Shown: positions 37,701 to 44,900, counted from the stretch's first letter. The stretch: DNA of 60,000 nucleotides from Apostichopus japonicus (GCF_037975245.1 NC_092566.1:8972001-9032000), one strand, 5' to 3'. Notes: a model not told the origin generated them from the sequence alone. Translations and numbers: made by a program.

Positions 37701-40445
37701 CATTTTGGGGGGGGGGGAAGGGGGGATGATGAGAAGAACACCCCTGTTAACACAGAATAATCCATTTTATTTATTTTAAATTTTGTATTTGCTGTTGCAT
37801 TTATGTATTAAGTACATTTAGCTTTTTGTTGCCTATAGTATTCAGAGGGACAGCATTTAATACCAACGACAGTCTGTGGCAGAAAAAAACCCTGTCAGCC
37901 CTTGATAAAATCAACTATAGCACTGTATATTATTATGATAATAGACAACATCAAGTCCAGTGTGGACTTTTGAAGGTACAGTATTATCCAGGCCACCAGG
38001 TAGGACATGCTGGACTGTGAAGAGTTTGTGCATCACAAAGCCCTGTATGCTAAGGAACTACTACGAACAAAAATTAACACTGAAAAACTTCAGTCAGACA
38101 GCTAACTTAAATTCATGTCAGAAGATCCATCTTCTGTTAACAAACACAGGTTAAGCAAACAGAAACACATGTGCCTAAAAAATGGCAAAGAATGCTGCCC
38201 AGTGTGACTATACAACAGAACTGAATGCAGAATGGCGCATCAAGTATTGAACTGTACTCAATCAAATCAAAAGTATAAAGATGTGTGACGAGATACTGTA
38301 TCCTAATCCCAGACCAATTTTGTTTAGGATATCACTACATCCCTACTACGTATAAGACTTTCATCCCTTCTACCTAATGTACCTACAGTATAATCCCTCC
38401 TGCCACCCTGAAAATTCTCTTCTTTTTTTTATTCCCACATCAAACTTGCAGTAAATCCAGCATTATTTTAATATTATGCAGAACAGGTTCAAGCCAGACG
38501 ATTGTAAACAGCCTCTTCACAAAAAGATGTATATCAGAGGTTTTTGTTTGCAATTTCGAAAGAATGTTATGCACTGTTAAGAGAACCATATTGAAAGCGT
38601 GACACATTTGCAGAACAAGTACTAAATTGCTTGTAATATTTCTACAATTTTCAGTACGTCGATGAAAATTTGAAAGTACTTGTGTCAGAATATCTTCACA
38701 CCTGCTAAAGAAGGGAAGGATGAATCACAATTTCAAACAGCTTACAGAATAAAACAGCTGCTTAAACAATAATTCTCTCTCTGTCCAAATACTGCATCGT
38801 CACAACCCAATATTTGCATTCTATATTTTGCCTCTTCCATATTTCATTCTCTTTCTCTCTCCTTCATTTTGTCATTGCTTTGAGGGGATTTAGCCTCAAT
38901 GTATTATCTACACAGGGAGGTTTAGTCACATAAGCAGTCACATGTTACCACTTCAAACTATGGCGAAATATTAAAGCAATAGGGGGGTGCTTTTACTTTG
39001 AAGAAACATCACATGCCATAACCCACTTCAAACTACGGAAAATGATTCAAGCAATAGGAGGAACTTTAACTTTAAAGAAACTTCACGTGCCATAATCCAG
39101 ATGAAACACCTCTCTCTCTCTTTGGCATTTCTTCTACTAGCTCATCAAACTTACCATGTAATACTCATACATGGTAAAGAAAAATTGATCCAGATTTCGA
39201 GATATTAACCCATAAAAGCAATATATCATCGCTGGAATGCTCCTTTAAGGCTAAATTCATGACAAAGTTGGTCCATCTGTGCAGGCCTAGAGTTATTGTT
39301 AATCCATTGTTTCTTAAATTCTTAATTCAACCCAAAATTTCTTGTTAAATACACAAGTGATTGGTTCATGAGTTTACCTGTTCTGTTTTAGTGATCAGAG
39401 CTTCCTCGTTGCTCAACAGCTTTGAGGCGTCATACAGATAAACAGATCCGTTATCCGTACCACCTGCAATGATTCCGTTTGGAAGGGAGCCGTCCGACAT
39501 ACCGTGTTTTCCCCACAAAATCTTGTAAAACCTGTCAGATAATGGAAACATCAAAAACATTTTTTTCTGTAACATTCAAACACATCATCCAATTTCTCCC
39601 ATTAATAAGGTAGTTTAAGATCCTTCACATTAATTCATACATACTTAAACCATTACTTTTTGCTATGTCTCTCCTATCCCCTGTCGGTAAATAACTCAAA
39701 CTGAAGTTGGACAGTGATACTAGCAACACTCCTGAATAGCAGGAAGCAACTTCTGAATAATTATTTCCCCAGGACCTTGTGCGACTCTGTTAAGGGTGGC
39801 TTCTGGTTATCCAGGCTTTTGTATGATGGAAACAGGCGCAACTTGAATGGGGCTAGATGCCATTTCGGCATTTTCAAATTCATCATTTATTCTCTAATCG
39901 TTGTACTGAACTTACCAAGCAGCAACAAGGCTGCATCTAAGATTAGCATACATTTGTTGTTCTTCACTGTTAATTTTTGCTTTGAACAGTATGCGGTAGA
40001 AAGAATGCTTGCTGGGTGCATTTAACTTACAAAGCGATAAACACAAGCAGTTCAGCTGAACATTAGATGGGACAATGGTTACATATTTAGTGTTCCCTGA
40101 CTGAAGCCGACCGACTTAAATACTTACACATACTGCCCAATTATGCACTATGTGTCACGTTACAACAGTCAAGCAGGGTGGAATCGCATTCAGTCAAGAA
40201 GTGTGCAGCTTTGCCTCCTAAGAGAGCTCTGGTTAATCATACCTGTGTTTAGTGCTGAGGGATGCCTTTTTCTCCATTTCTAATCCTGCTTGTTCCATGT
40301 TGAGAGCATAGATATCCAGGGAAGCCGTCGTACTGAACGTCGCATCCAACTGTTGGGCAGCCGTACCAGCAGCGATGTATATCGGGTGCTGTTCTGCTGG
40401 GCTCCAAGCTATGTTGGCCGTACATGCCACCTCCTTCACCTTCAT
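4284..40445 (-). CDS. SEC31A: SEC31A, COPII outer-coat subunit (complete gene, 20 coding exons)
   Basis: The product is Sec31A, which with SEC13 forms the outer cage of COPII vesicles budding from the endoplasmic reticulum, and which stimulates Sar1 GTP hydrolysis through Sec23. Joined exons give 1,242 codons plus stop, near the usual animal length. Residues 1-353 (exons 2-7) form the WD40 propeller; residues 399-850 hold the alpha-solenoid that dimerises and binds SEC13; residues 851-1117 are Pro/Gln-rich; residues 1118-1242 are the conserved C-terminal helical domain. The active-fragment motif GWNEPPALK retains the Trp-Asn pair (W1014, N1015) that family knowledge places at the Sar1 active site. 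The start is the ATG opening MKVKEV in exon 2, matching the vertebrate MKLKEV start. All exon phases agree. Exon choice rests on recalled family similarity plus splice sites; alternative exons cannot be excluded. Confidence 0.97.
4647..4718 (-). CDS. SEC31A: SEC31A exon 20 (residues 1160-1183)
   Basis: The acceptor is cgacag and the donor AGG|GTAAGT. This 72-nt exon encodes [20 protein letters not shown], closely matching the family helix KRKLDDASKRLEFLYDKL. It is phase 0 at both ends. Confidence 0.95.
5214..5262. repeat. Two-copy 24-bp tandem repeat
   Basis: The unit GTTGTGACCTCTGTTTTTGA occurs twice in direct tandem in SEC31A intron 19. Confidence 0.8.
5684..5845. repeat. 30-bp tandem repeat, dimeric 60-bp pattern
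   Basis: About five to six copies of a 30-bp unit beginning TTTCGGTTTCAA alternate between two variants (AATTGACTATGA and AGTTAACTGTGA), giving a 60-bp higher-order period. It lies in SEC31A intron 19. Confidence 0.85.
5991..6116 (-). CDS. SEC31A: SEC31A exon 19 (residues 1118-1159)
   Basis: The acceptor is ttttttag and the donor CCT|GTAAGT. It encodes [20 protein letters not shown], which begins the conserved C-terminal helical domain. It is 126 nt, phase 0. Confidence 0.95.
7060..7135 (+). repeat. Diverged copy of the intron 12/15 repeat family
   Basis: It shares GTCGGCAAACC and GACGCAAATTAC at the same spacing as the copies near 17.73 kb and 23.76 kb, in the same orientation, with many substitutions between. 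Confidence 0.65.
8727..8880 (+). mobile_element. LINE 3' tail, copy 1
   Basis: About 150 bp matching 54251-54405. It contains GAAAGCAGTGCTTCTGCACT, which folds into a CAGTGC/GCACTG hairpin, followed by CCCTCATTAAA and an A/T-rich terminal stretch. The repeated 3' end and A-rich tail suggest a 5'-truncated non-LTR retrotransposon or a SINE using the same tail. Confidence 0.65.
9883..10161 (-). CDS. SEC31A: SEC31A exon 18 (residues 1025-1117)
   Basis: The acceptor is attgcag and the donor GAG|GTAAAA. It encodes [12 protein letters not shown], the counterpart of the vertebrate PPVPITSPIM stretch, then Pro/Gln-rich sequence with a short glutamine run. It is 279 nt, phase 0. Confidence 0.93.
10640..10822. 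repeat. 19-bp minisatellite in SEC31A intron 17
   Basis: About ten copies of GAGCCACCATATAGTGGGT, nearly exact in the first seven and degenerate at the end. Each unit holds the near-palindrome CCACCATATAGTGG. The array begins about 130 nt after the exon 17 donor. Confidence 0.92.
10953..11474 (-). CDS. SEC31A: SEC31A exon 17 (residues 851-1024; Pro/Gln-rich, active fragment)
   Basis: The acceptor is catcccag. This is the largest coding exon (522 nt), a low-complexity Pro/Gln/Tyr-rich segment with a (CAG)n-encoded glutamine run near 11200-11218. It ends with [14 protein letters not shown], which holds the Trp-Asn pair that family knowledge assigns to Sar1 GTPase stimulation. The best donor is GAG|GCGAGT, a GC donor. 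A weaker in-frame GT donor (TTA|GTCAGT) would extend the exon to 10941 and add four residues. Confidence 0.93.
11475..12809 (-). other. SEC31A: SEC31A intron 16
   Basis: Intron of 1.3 kb. Apart from a short CA-rich stretch (11929-11945) and the duplication at 12127-12226, I see nothing in it. Confidence 0.7.
12127..12226. repeat. Local direct duplication
   Basis: The segment ATCAATTGATTGCCTGTATG with following CTTCCCATCCGCACCATG occurs twice within 100 bp, the second copy interrupted by a short insert. Confidence 0.85.
12810..12938 (-). CDS. SEC31A: SEC31A exon 16 (residues 808-850)
   Basis: The acceptor is tttcatcag and the donor CAG|GTGAGT. It begins [14 protein letters not shown], the last solenoid helix of the family, and then becomes Gln-rich. 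It is 129 nt, phase 0. Confidence 0.94.
13821..13875. repeat. TG/TA microsatellite
   Basis: A TATGTG then (TA)n tract directly follows the 3' end of the SINE at 13876-13998 (read on the minus strand) and is probably its simple-repeat tail. Confidence 0.85.
13876..13998 (-). mobile_element. tRNA-derived SINE
   Basis: Read on the minus strand, 13998-13924 is a tRNA-like head of 75 nt. Acceptor arms CAGCATCC and GGAGGCTG pair with one mismatch, box A is TAGCCAAGTGG, the anticodon stem is CCGC/GCGG around a 7-nt loop, and box B is GGTTCGAATCC. A tail of about 48 nt ending ATTTCGGTTTCAAT leads into (TA)n. This is a pol III-type SINE, not a working tRNA gene: a body tail follows and the anticodon loop would read ACA. 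It lies in SEC31A intron 15. Confidence 0.85.
15535..15985 (+). repeat. About 154-bp tandem repeat with DR1 motifs
   Basis: Two clear units and a diverged third have a period of 154 bp, measured between the two GGGTTCTTGCAC copies at 15598 and 15752. Each of the first two carries TGACCTTTGACCT (15570-15582 and 15724-15736), a perfect DR1 arrangement of nuclear-receptor half sites. Confidence 0.8.
17385..17920 (+). repeat. Dispersed repeat copy 1 with 265-bp identical block
   Basis: The last 265 bp (17656-17920) match 23688-23952 with no difference that I can see by eye. The preceding 270 bp match 23458-23687 only with substitutions and indels. No terminal repeats or target duplication are clear. 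It lies in SEC31A intron 15. Confidence 0.85.
18735..18905 (-). CDS. SEC31A: SEC31A exon 15 (residues 751-807)
   Basis: The acceptor is ttgacag and the donor GAT|GTAAGT. It encodes [13 protein letters not shown] and [16 protein letters not shown], the end of the solenoid. It is 171 nt, phase 0. Confidence 0.96.
19673..21329. mobile_element. Non-autonomous hAT-type DNA transposon
   Basis: Perfect 16-bp terminal inverted repeats TAGGGTTGGGCGATAT mark both ends. The element is flanked by an exact 8-bp target duplication CCTCTCAT (19665-19672 and 21330-21337). The 8-bp duplication fits the hAT superfamily. Subterminal AATTATCGCGATA motifs occur at both ends. The 1,657-bp interior has no transposase-like reading frame, so it would depend on a helper. 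It lies in SEC31A intron 14. Confidence 0.88.
19761..19798. repeat. 38-bp perfect palindrome inside the hAT element
   Basis: Arms GTTGTTTTTAGTGTGTTCG and its exact reverse complement meet with no spacer (centre TTCGCGAA). It sits about 90 bp inside the left end. Confidence 0.95.
21709..21857 (-). CDS. SEC31A: SEC31A exon 14 (residues 701-750)
   Basis: The acceptor is aataacag and the donor CAG|GTACGA. It encodes [13 protein letters not shown] and [18 protein letters not shown], highly conserved in Sec31. It is 149 nt and ends in phase 0. Confidence 0.97.
22661..22777. repeat. TA-rich microsatellite
   Basis: Interrupted (TA)n runs in SEC31A intron 13. Confidence 0.9.
23015..23141 (-). CDS. 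SEC31A: SEC31A exon 13 (residues 659-701)
   Basis: The acceptor is ctctgcag and the donor GCG|GTAAGA. The frame reads [17 protein letters not shown], then [13 protein letters not shown] and EFSTLC, matching the solenoid of the family. It ends in phase 1. It is short and shows only when read between its splice sites. Confidence 0.95.
23458..23952 (+). repeat. Dispersed repeat copy 2 with 265-bp identical block
   Basis: Same family and orientation as 17385-17920. The right 265 bp appear identical and the left part is diverged. It lies in SEC31A intron 12. Confidence 0.85.
24307..24580 (+). repeat. Pyrimidine-rich (CT) tract
   Basis: About 270 bp of mostly C and T in SEC31A intron 12; on the transcript this is an AG-rich purine tract. 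No regular unit. Confidence 0.7.
24670..24708 (+). mobile_element. Retroelement fragment with hammerhead-like fold (possible Penelope-like element)
   Basis: The segment reads GCCT, TTGAAGA, then GATCC/GGATC closing a 5-nt loop, then GAAACGTC and AGGC. This resembles the core of hammerhead ribozymes (CUGANGA, stem II, GAAA) with the first core C replaced by T. Such motifs are known in Penelope-like elements. Related sequences occur on the minus strand near 35641-35672 and 37470-37503. The family call is tentative. Confidence 0.4.
24772..24950 (-). CDS. SEC31A: SEC31A exon 12 (residues 599-658)
   Basis: The acceptor is ctgtcag and the donor AGG|GTAAGC. It contains [20 protein letters not shown] and [17 protein letters not shown], the most conserved part of the Sec31 solenoid. 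It ends in phase 0. Confidence 0.97.
25307..25865 (+). repeat. Intronic repeat family, copy A (intron 11)
   Basis: Long form of the family, about 560 bp, alignable with copy B over nearly its full length. The 28-nt core begins at 25623. The 3' part is C-rich. Confidence 0.85.
26052..26196 (-). CDS. SEC31A: SEC31A exon 11 (residues 551-599, acidic loop)
   Basis: The acceptor is tatgcag and the donor CAG|GTGAGT. It encodes an acidic, poorly conserved loop ([10 protein letters not shown], then [11 protein letters not shown]) in the place of the acidic loop of vertebrate SEC31A. It ends in phase 1; the split codon gives Asp with the next exon. Confidence 0.9.
26717..27813. repeat. G/C-rich minisatellite in SEC31A intron 10
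   Basis: About 70 copies of a 13-17-bp unit AACTGCCTTCCCCC(C), with variants CCACCC, CCCTCC and TTTCCCCC, fill 1.1 kb. Variant blocks recur at about 105-121 bp (CTTCCCACCC at 27265, 27371, 27478 and 27599), a higher-order repeat. On the transcript strand it is a run of G4-6 tracts. It has no stop codon in several frames, so the long open frames over it are artefacts. Confidence 0.97.
27858..28082 (-). CDS. SEC31A: SEC31A exon 10 (residues 476-550)
   Basis: The acceptor is cgtcgcag and the donor AAG|GTATGA. It encodes [19 protein letters not shown], matching the family LLGY-DL-KKIALA stretch, then a Gly/Ser/Glu-rich variable loop. It is 225 nt, phase 0. Confidence 0.94.
28203..28765 (+). repeat. 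Intronic repeat family, copy B (intron 9)
   Basis: Long form, closely similar to copy A. The 28-nt core begins at 28521. Confidence 0.85.
28967..29197 (-). CDS. SEC31A: SEC31A exon 9 (residues 399-475)
   Basis: The acceptor is ttcccCAG and the donor AAG|GTAAAA. It starts FGGKLLSF, which completes the SEC13-binding insertion blade, and continues with [19 protein letters not shown], the start of the alpha-solenoid. It is 231 nt, phase 0. Confidence 0.96.
29400..29740 (+). repeat. Intronic repeat family, copy C (intron 8)
   Basis: Medium form, starting CTGATTCTATGTGGC as copy D does. The core begins at 29536 and a variable poly(C) tract lies near the end. Confidence 0.85.
30152..30286 (-). CDS. 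SEC31A: SEC31A exon 8 (residues 354-398)
   Basis: The acceptor is tttcag and the donor GGG|GTAAGT. It contains the conserved [18 protein letters not shown], the linker before the blade-insertion region that pairs with SEC13. It is 135 nt, phase 0. Confidence 0.96.
31106..31490 (+). repeat. Intronic repeat family, copy D (intron 7)
   Basis: Medium form, closest to copy C. The core begins at 31240. Confidence 0.85.
31736..32015 (-). CDS. SEC31A: SEC31A exon 7 (residues 260-353)
   Basis: The acceptor is cacttag and the donor CAG|GTGAGA. It encodes the last propeller blades with [29 protein letters not shown] and QWCPRNP, then an insert into the region facing SEC13. It is 280 nt and ends in phase 0. 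Confidence 0.97.
32577..32769 (+). repeat. Intronic repeat family, copy E (intron 6)
   Basis: Shortened, with a diverged left part. The core begins at 32660 and is followed by TTGGAATTTTCATCATCACG as in the longer copies. Confidence 0.8.
33647..33789 (-). CDS. SEC31A: SEC31A exon 6 (residues 213-260)
   Basis: The acceptor is gtggacag and the donor AAG|GTATGT. The frame reads [18 protein letters not shown] and then [18 protein letters not shown], closely matching the family. It ends in phase 2, with the Arg codon completed by the next exon. Confidence 0.96.
34440..34595. repeat. Imperfect ACAGTAACACCA-type repeat
   Basis: A CA-rich stretch of irregular ACAGTAACA and CACAGCAACA words in SEC31A intron 5. 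Confidence 0.7.
34662..34760 (+). repeat. Intronic repeat family, copy F (intron 5)
   Basis: Only about 100 bp are recognisable: the core (from 34664), GGAATTTTCATCA and a diverged AATCATCA...CTTGGC end shared with copies G and H. Confidence 0.75.
35316..35456 (-). CDS. SEC31A: SEC31A exon 5 (residues 166-212)
   Basis: The acceptor is ttcaag and the donor AGG|GTAAGA. It encodes [18 protein letters not shown] and [13 protein letters not shown], one of the best conserved Sec31 blades. It is 141 nt, phase 0 at both ends. Confidence 0.97.
35479..36355 (+). repeat. Intron 4 copy of a local duplication, containing family copy G
   Basis: It matches 37303-37820 from GAAAAGCAT onward and includes the 28-nt core at 35736. 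Relative to the other copy it carries an extra block of about 360 bp (35833-36196) holding the tandem repeat at 35834-36065. Confidence 0.8.
35834..36065 (+). repeat. 37-46-bp tandem repeat
   Basis: Six copies of AA(G/C)TCTGCAGTGTTACAGAT begin at 35834, 35871, 35908, 35953, 35999 and 36042, with ATCCTGAAGTCTGCA-type spacers. Confidence 0.9.
36412..36506 (+). repeat. Short dispersed triple of GTCACAGACACTCCAT
   Basis: Three copies of (A/G)TCACAGACACTCCAT occur within 95 bp in SEC31A intron 4. Confidence 0.8.
37014..37151 (-). CDS. SEC31A: SEC31A exon 4 (residues 120-165)
   Basis: The acceptor is cttacag and the donor CAG|GTGAGA. It encodes a canonical WD40 blade: [12 protein letters not shown] followed by SEIFIWDLN and [10 protein letters not shown]. 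It is 138 nt, phase 0 at both ends. Confidence 0.97.
37303..37820 (+). repeat. Intron 3 copy of the local duplication, containing family copy H
   Basis: Counterpart of 35479-36355 without the 360-bp insert. The 28-nt core begins at 37563. A poly(G) tract occupies the same place as in the intron 4 copy. Confidence 0.8.
38936..39105 (+). repeat. Two-copy tandem duplication of about 85 bp
   Basis: ACTTCAAACTA and GAAGAAAC/AAAGAAAC with CATGCCATAA-like words recur in the same order in two adjacent blocks of SEC31A intron 3. Confidence 0.65.
39378..39531 (-). CDS. SEC31A: SEC31A exon 3 (residues 68-119)
   Basis: The acceptor is gacag and the donor CAG|GTAAAC. It contains FYKILWG and a [12 protein letters not shown] blade strand, typical of the second part of the propeller. 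It ends in phase 0. Confidence 0.95.
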
Positions 40446-40457
40446 CTTGTTAGTTAT
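40243..40457 (-). CDS. SEC31A: SEC31A exon 2 (start codon; residues 1-68)
   Basis: The acceptor is tttttacag and the donor AG|GTATGA. The ATG is at 40445-40443, after 12 nt of leader. It encodes the first WD40 blade; AWSP and QQLDATFST match the family N-terminus. It ends in phase 2, splitting the Arg codon 68. Confidence 0.95.
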
Positions 40458-41339
40458 CTGTAAAAACAATTGTGAATAAACTCTTTTTAACTTTTATGAA
40501 CCACATTACAAAATTGATGGTATAATCTTGGAAGAGTTTATTTTAAGGATTAATCTAGGCCCTTGCAAGTTCCTCAAGCGGGGAGAAATTTGTTACACAT
40601 GTAGGTTAAACTCCAAGCATCAATTACAAGGCCTATAACGTTGTTTTGGCCTTTTGTTAAGAAGTTATTTTTACATCTCGTAAAAAGTGAGATTAATTCT
40701 AATGAATAAGCCTCAACTTTACACTTTTCTCAGCATATCTGCAAGACGTACAGTTTTGTCTTTCTGAAACAAAAAATCTTGCTTCCTATCTATTATTTGA
40801 TGTTCACAAGCATAAAACGACTCACATACTTTTCAATGTTCTATATCTCACCTGGGCCTCATTCTATTACTGACAGCAATATCAAATTTGCAAATTGAAT
40901 TATACAAACATACACTGAATTTCCAGCTTACCACATACTGGCCTATACAAATCTGTTGGTTATTTAAACATTTGTTCGACAATGCTCTTATTCTATTTGT
41001 GAAAATTTGGGTGACTAGTCAAGGTCTAGTCAATGGAAGACTTCCTGAACATTGTAGGCCTGGCCTAGAAGCTAAAATAGAAAAACTTCATCTCCACTTC
41101 TTACATAGCTAATTTAAACAAAAGTACCCTAACGGCTCAAGTCTAAAGAATAACAAAGTTGATAGTAGACCCTTGCCTAAATAGAATTACAAGTTTTTAC
41201 TTTGATAAATGTTATTCCTTCATGACTGAGAAGAGTACAAACAGAAGACATAGGCTAAGCCTTCTGGATTGAGCCGAACCAAGCTTTACACTACTGTCAT
41301 TTCCAAGTCCAAGAGGAGTCTCTGCAGTCAGTGCCTGTG

Positions 41340-41680
41340 GCTAATGTAGGCTAGTGCTGGCTACAATTTACAAGTCATGCTGAAGTTAGGCTAAGTTGAC
41401 AAAGGGGCCAGTTTAGCCGGCTACTCATAGTCATACTAGCTCTCTATTCTAGTTGCATTGCATTCTGCAGTTCCGAAGGCGCTACACATCATGAGCCAAT
41501 TATATGGTAATAAGAAGCAACGAAAACCTTAGTAATGCTAGCCTATAACTATAGCCCTCACTAACCCGGCTATACATGAAGTTAGGCTGGGCGTAAAAGC
41601 ACGCTAGGCCTAACACGGTAAGGCCTATGCAGTGTATCTAACGAGGCCTAAGTTAGACCTAACTATATGCTTAGTTAGGG
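41340..41680. repeat. TAGGC(C)-rich low-complexity region in intron 1
   Basis: Many TAGGCT, TAGGCCT and GTTAGG words occur in about 340 bp just downstream of exon 1. Confidence 0.7.
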
Positions 41681-41775
41681 AAAAACCTCAGTCTTCTTAT
41701 CTCTGTATTAAACAATATCGTAGGAACGTAAAAAGGTTTGTAGACAATTAAACGAAATAATATACGACAACATAC

Positions 41776-41880
41776 CCTGGGGTTGACCTTATTTAAAATC
41801 GAACCGAGTTTTAAGCTTCGGTGGCCAAAATATTCGACGAGGATCCCCGCAACCACTGTTCGATTAGCAGCTGTCGTGTA
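41776..41880 (-). other. SEC31A: Probable 5' untranslated exon 1 of SEC31A
   Basis: A strong donor (AGG|GTATGT) ends at 41776 on the minus strand, upstream of the coding start in exon 2, whose acceptor lies 12 nt before the ATG. This implies a separate noncoding first exon, as in vertebrate SEC31A. The upstream limit, the transcription start, cannot be read from the sequence; 41880 is a rough guess. Intron 1 would be 40458-41775. Confidence 0.55.
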
Positions 41881-41970
41881 CGCTGTTCACGTCACGGCCT
41901 CCGTGGAACGAAATATCATGTAAACCAACGTGGCAAAGCAAATGATGGCGATACAGCGAAATTGGTATGA
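41881..41970 (-). promoter_or_regulatory. Candidate SEC31A promoter with UPR-like motifs
   Basis: The stretch is richer in CpG than its surroundings. On the minus strand it carries TGACGTGA (41887-41894), two CCACG cores (41902-41906 and 41929-41933) and a CCAAT box (41961-41965). TGACGTG and CCACG are the cores recognised by XBP1 and ATF6. The CCAAT to CCACG spacing is about 27 nt, so this is not a classic ERSE. No TATA box is evident. The promoter role is inferred from position. Confidence 0.45.
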
Positions 41971-44900
41971 TGGCTGTTTAGGATTTTCTTGAGCAGCGCG
42001 CGGTCGATAGTATGTTTATTGATGCTGTTGCTTTTTCATGTCAACAGTACTGAGGGTCAACAGTACTGAGGAGCTGGAGGTCCACCATGTTAATTCAATT
42101 TTAGGTATGGCCATGAAACTGGGCAGACAAAATTACAAAGGGATTTCAGGAGAAATTATTTTTATGTTACAATCCAAATTGATTTCTTGTATAGTTTACT
42201 AGTTGCTAGTTGACTAAGCTAGGCGTATGTCAGACGCGTACTGAAATCTCACTAAAATACCCTATGTAAAACAAGTTCATGTGTATTACTGGCAGAGTGG
42301 CCTTTTGAACGTTAACGTTGTAACCGCTTTGAACGATATCTCGGAAAACGATATTTGTGAGTACCTAAGTTATGATGGGTAGACTGATTATACAGAGCTT
42401 CTAAAGTTCTAAGTCTCATGGAGCGAGTGGTCTCCATATCATCCATAAATTAAAACAGTCCCTTAATTTATCTTCTTCTATGAATGATGGTTCGGTTGCG
42501 GCGGGTCAGTCGTGTCTTTGTTGGCGAGGAGGCCGGGTTCTCATCATGTCATATATAATTGTGCATAGGTTCCCGGAAAATAATGAACCTCTTTAGCCAT
42601 TTGATAAAACTCGCGAATATTTATAATGACCAACAAACTCAGTTAAATCAGAATTAAATGTCATGATGTTTATATTTTAATTCATCTCTAAGCAGTTGGG
42701 CACTGGGTATAGTTCGTTATGTAGTGTGTAGAGCCACCTAAGAAATTATGCCCTCAATTTGGACACTGTAGCTCGAACTCCATCGATAAAGTTGAGTGGA
42801 AAATGTTATGGTTCAGTAACTTCTCTTGCAGAGAAAGGATCTTAGTTAGGATAATGGTTGGACAGATTTGTAAATCTTTCACAGATTCAGTTGAACTATG
42901 AATAATTTTCTAACTAGCGCCATCTATTTCATATACATTACACACTGCCAACGTGTATTATTTAATACGTGGCGGCGTCAATTTTCGTAAATATTAGACG
43001 CCTCCATCCATCCGGTTTCCTAACAATACCTGAATGGTCATATTTACAATAGATAATCTATATCTGTCGTTCCCAAGGTTAAGGTTTCTTTATCATTTTT
43101 GATGATCTCATTTTATTCTGTCAGATATGTTCCTAGTTTAAAAGCTGCAGACAAACTCATTAACTAGAAACAATATGAATGAAAAGTATATTGAGATTTA
43201 TGCAGATATGAATCACGTCCGCATAATTTTCTACATATTTGGGATGATGAGTTAACTGAAAATGTGGACCTTTCAAATGAAAACCGACCTGGGGGAGGTG
43301 TCTATTTTTCTAGAATTAAGGGATCTTGGATACAAATTAGTGCTATTTTGTGCAACCACCTTTGTTTTGTGACATTTGAGGCAGTTACTTTCAAAGCCGA
43401 CTACCCCCCCCCCCGGCAGTACAAAAGATTTTATGTAGCCAATTGCAAGAACCTGTGTACCTTTCAAACTTGAGGGATGAGGGAAGGGGGAACATTAATC
43501 TCACCTTTCCTCCTGAGTAAGGGCCATTGAAAACATTTACTCACACTAGTTGGGCAAAGCGTGACCGTTGTGCCACCTTATCCTACCATAAACTGATAGA
43601 ACTGATGAATATGGAATTTTGATTATTTTTACATAGGTCTACAAGGTCGTGTTATGATATAACTATTTCTACATAACAACAGAGCTATAGCATTTCTGTC
43701 TTTGTCGCTGGAATTGCGTCCAATGGACTGTGACCTCGTAAGAGTTTTTAAATTAGGTTCCCAAACGGAACAAGATATTTCTTAACTGTTAGGGCTTGGG
43801 TGGGTGGGGTGGGGGTGGGGTGAGATTGTTCTTCACCAAGATCTTCGTCATACAAGTCAAAGATGCTGGTTTGGGTTTGAGTCCCCTTTTAACTATAGCT
43901 TCATTGCAGTGTAACAGTAGACCACATCGATCTCAAGGAGGTAAATAACCAGTTGGAAATCCAAGGGGAGCGAGGAAGGGGGAATCATAACTTGAAAGAC
44001 ACATGATTTAGAAATCACTTTAGTCAAAGTAGGGCTGTGCAGCGTAATTTTGTACAGTGGGAGGGGTCAAAGGTCAGGTGTAATTAATTTTTCATGTTTG
44101 TTAGTACCCTTATGCATGTGTAACGTTCGTTTGCATCAACTGATGCAGGTTTTCCTCTTCCTATTATTTCTAGATATAATAACATCAGGTATAATTAATG
44201 GATGTCATGCACGATTGGACGCAACGGGTTCGAAGAGACCGAATTGTTGGTCCGGCCTTCGTTTGACTGTTTGGTCAGTCTTTACTGCTAGTCCGTTGCC
44301 TTGTGAATAATACAGACCGGTTGTAATGTGTCCGAGTGTCTTGAACTCACACATGTGGTACACCGATGACCATTATCACGGAGGTATATACCGTGATGTA
44401 CAAAGTGGATTTGATGTATGTTATCACAGTTAATTACTTCGTATGTTTGATCACTAATGTGATCCACTAGTGTGATGACTAATGTCTCAATGTATCTTGA
44501 CAGACGGTCGATAGCAAGCAATATAATGTACGGATGCTTTTAAAGGAACATAACAGTATTTCATATAAAAATTACGTCGAGTTTTAAACTAGCGCCATCA
44601 CTTTTAATGAAGCCTTCATTTTCTCTTCTAAGTTCTTTCGTTGGTAACACAGAAATTTTTACTAATTTCTGTGGTTGGTAGCAGCTGAGTTTACACCCTT
44701 TAGGTCAGTTAATCAGTTAAACTGTCAATTCGAGGATGCACAGGGGGCCTCCATGAACATTAGTTAGTTAAATAATGTTCGACATAGATACGCTCGTAAA
44801 ATTATAAAACATGCACTAAAGATGATGATTAAGGATTTTTTCAACTTTTCCAAGCATAATGCAGTCGACCTGTTGTTGTGCAAGTCAGTTGTCTCCGTAC

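Noticed and set aside
41929-41965. Classic ERSE (CCAAT-N9-CCACG)
   Set aside because: The CCAAT to CCACG spacing is about 27 nt rather than 9.
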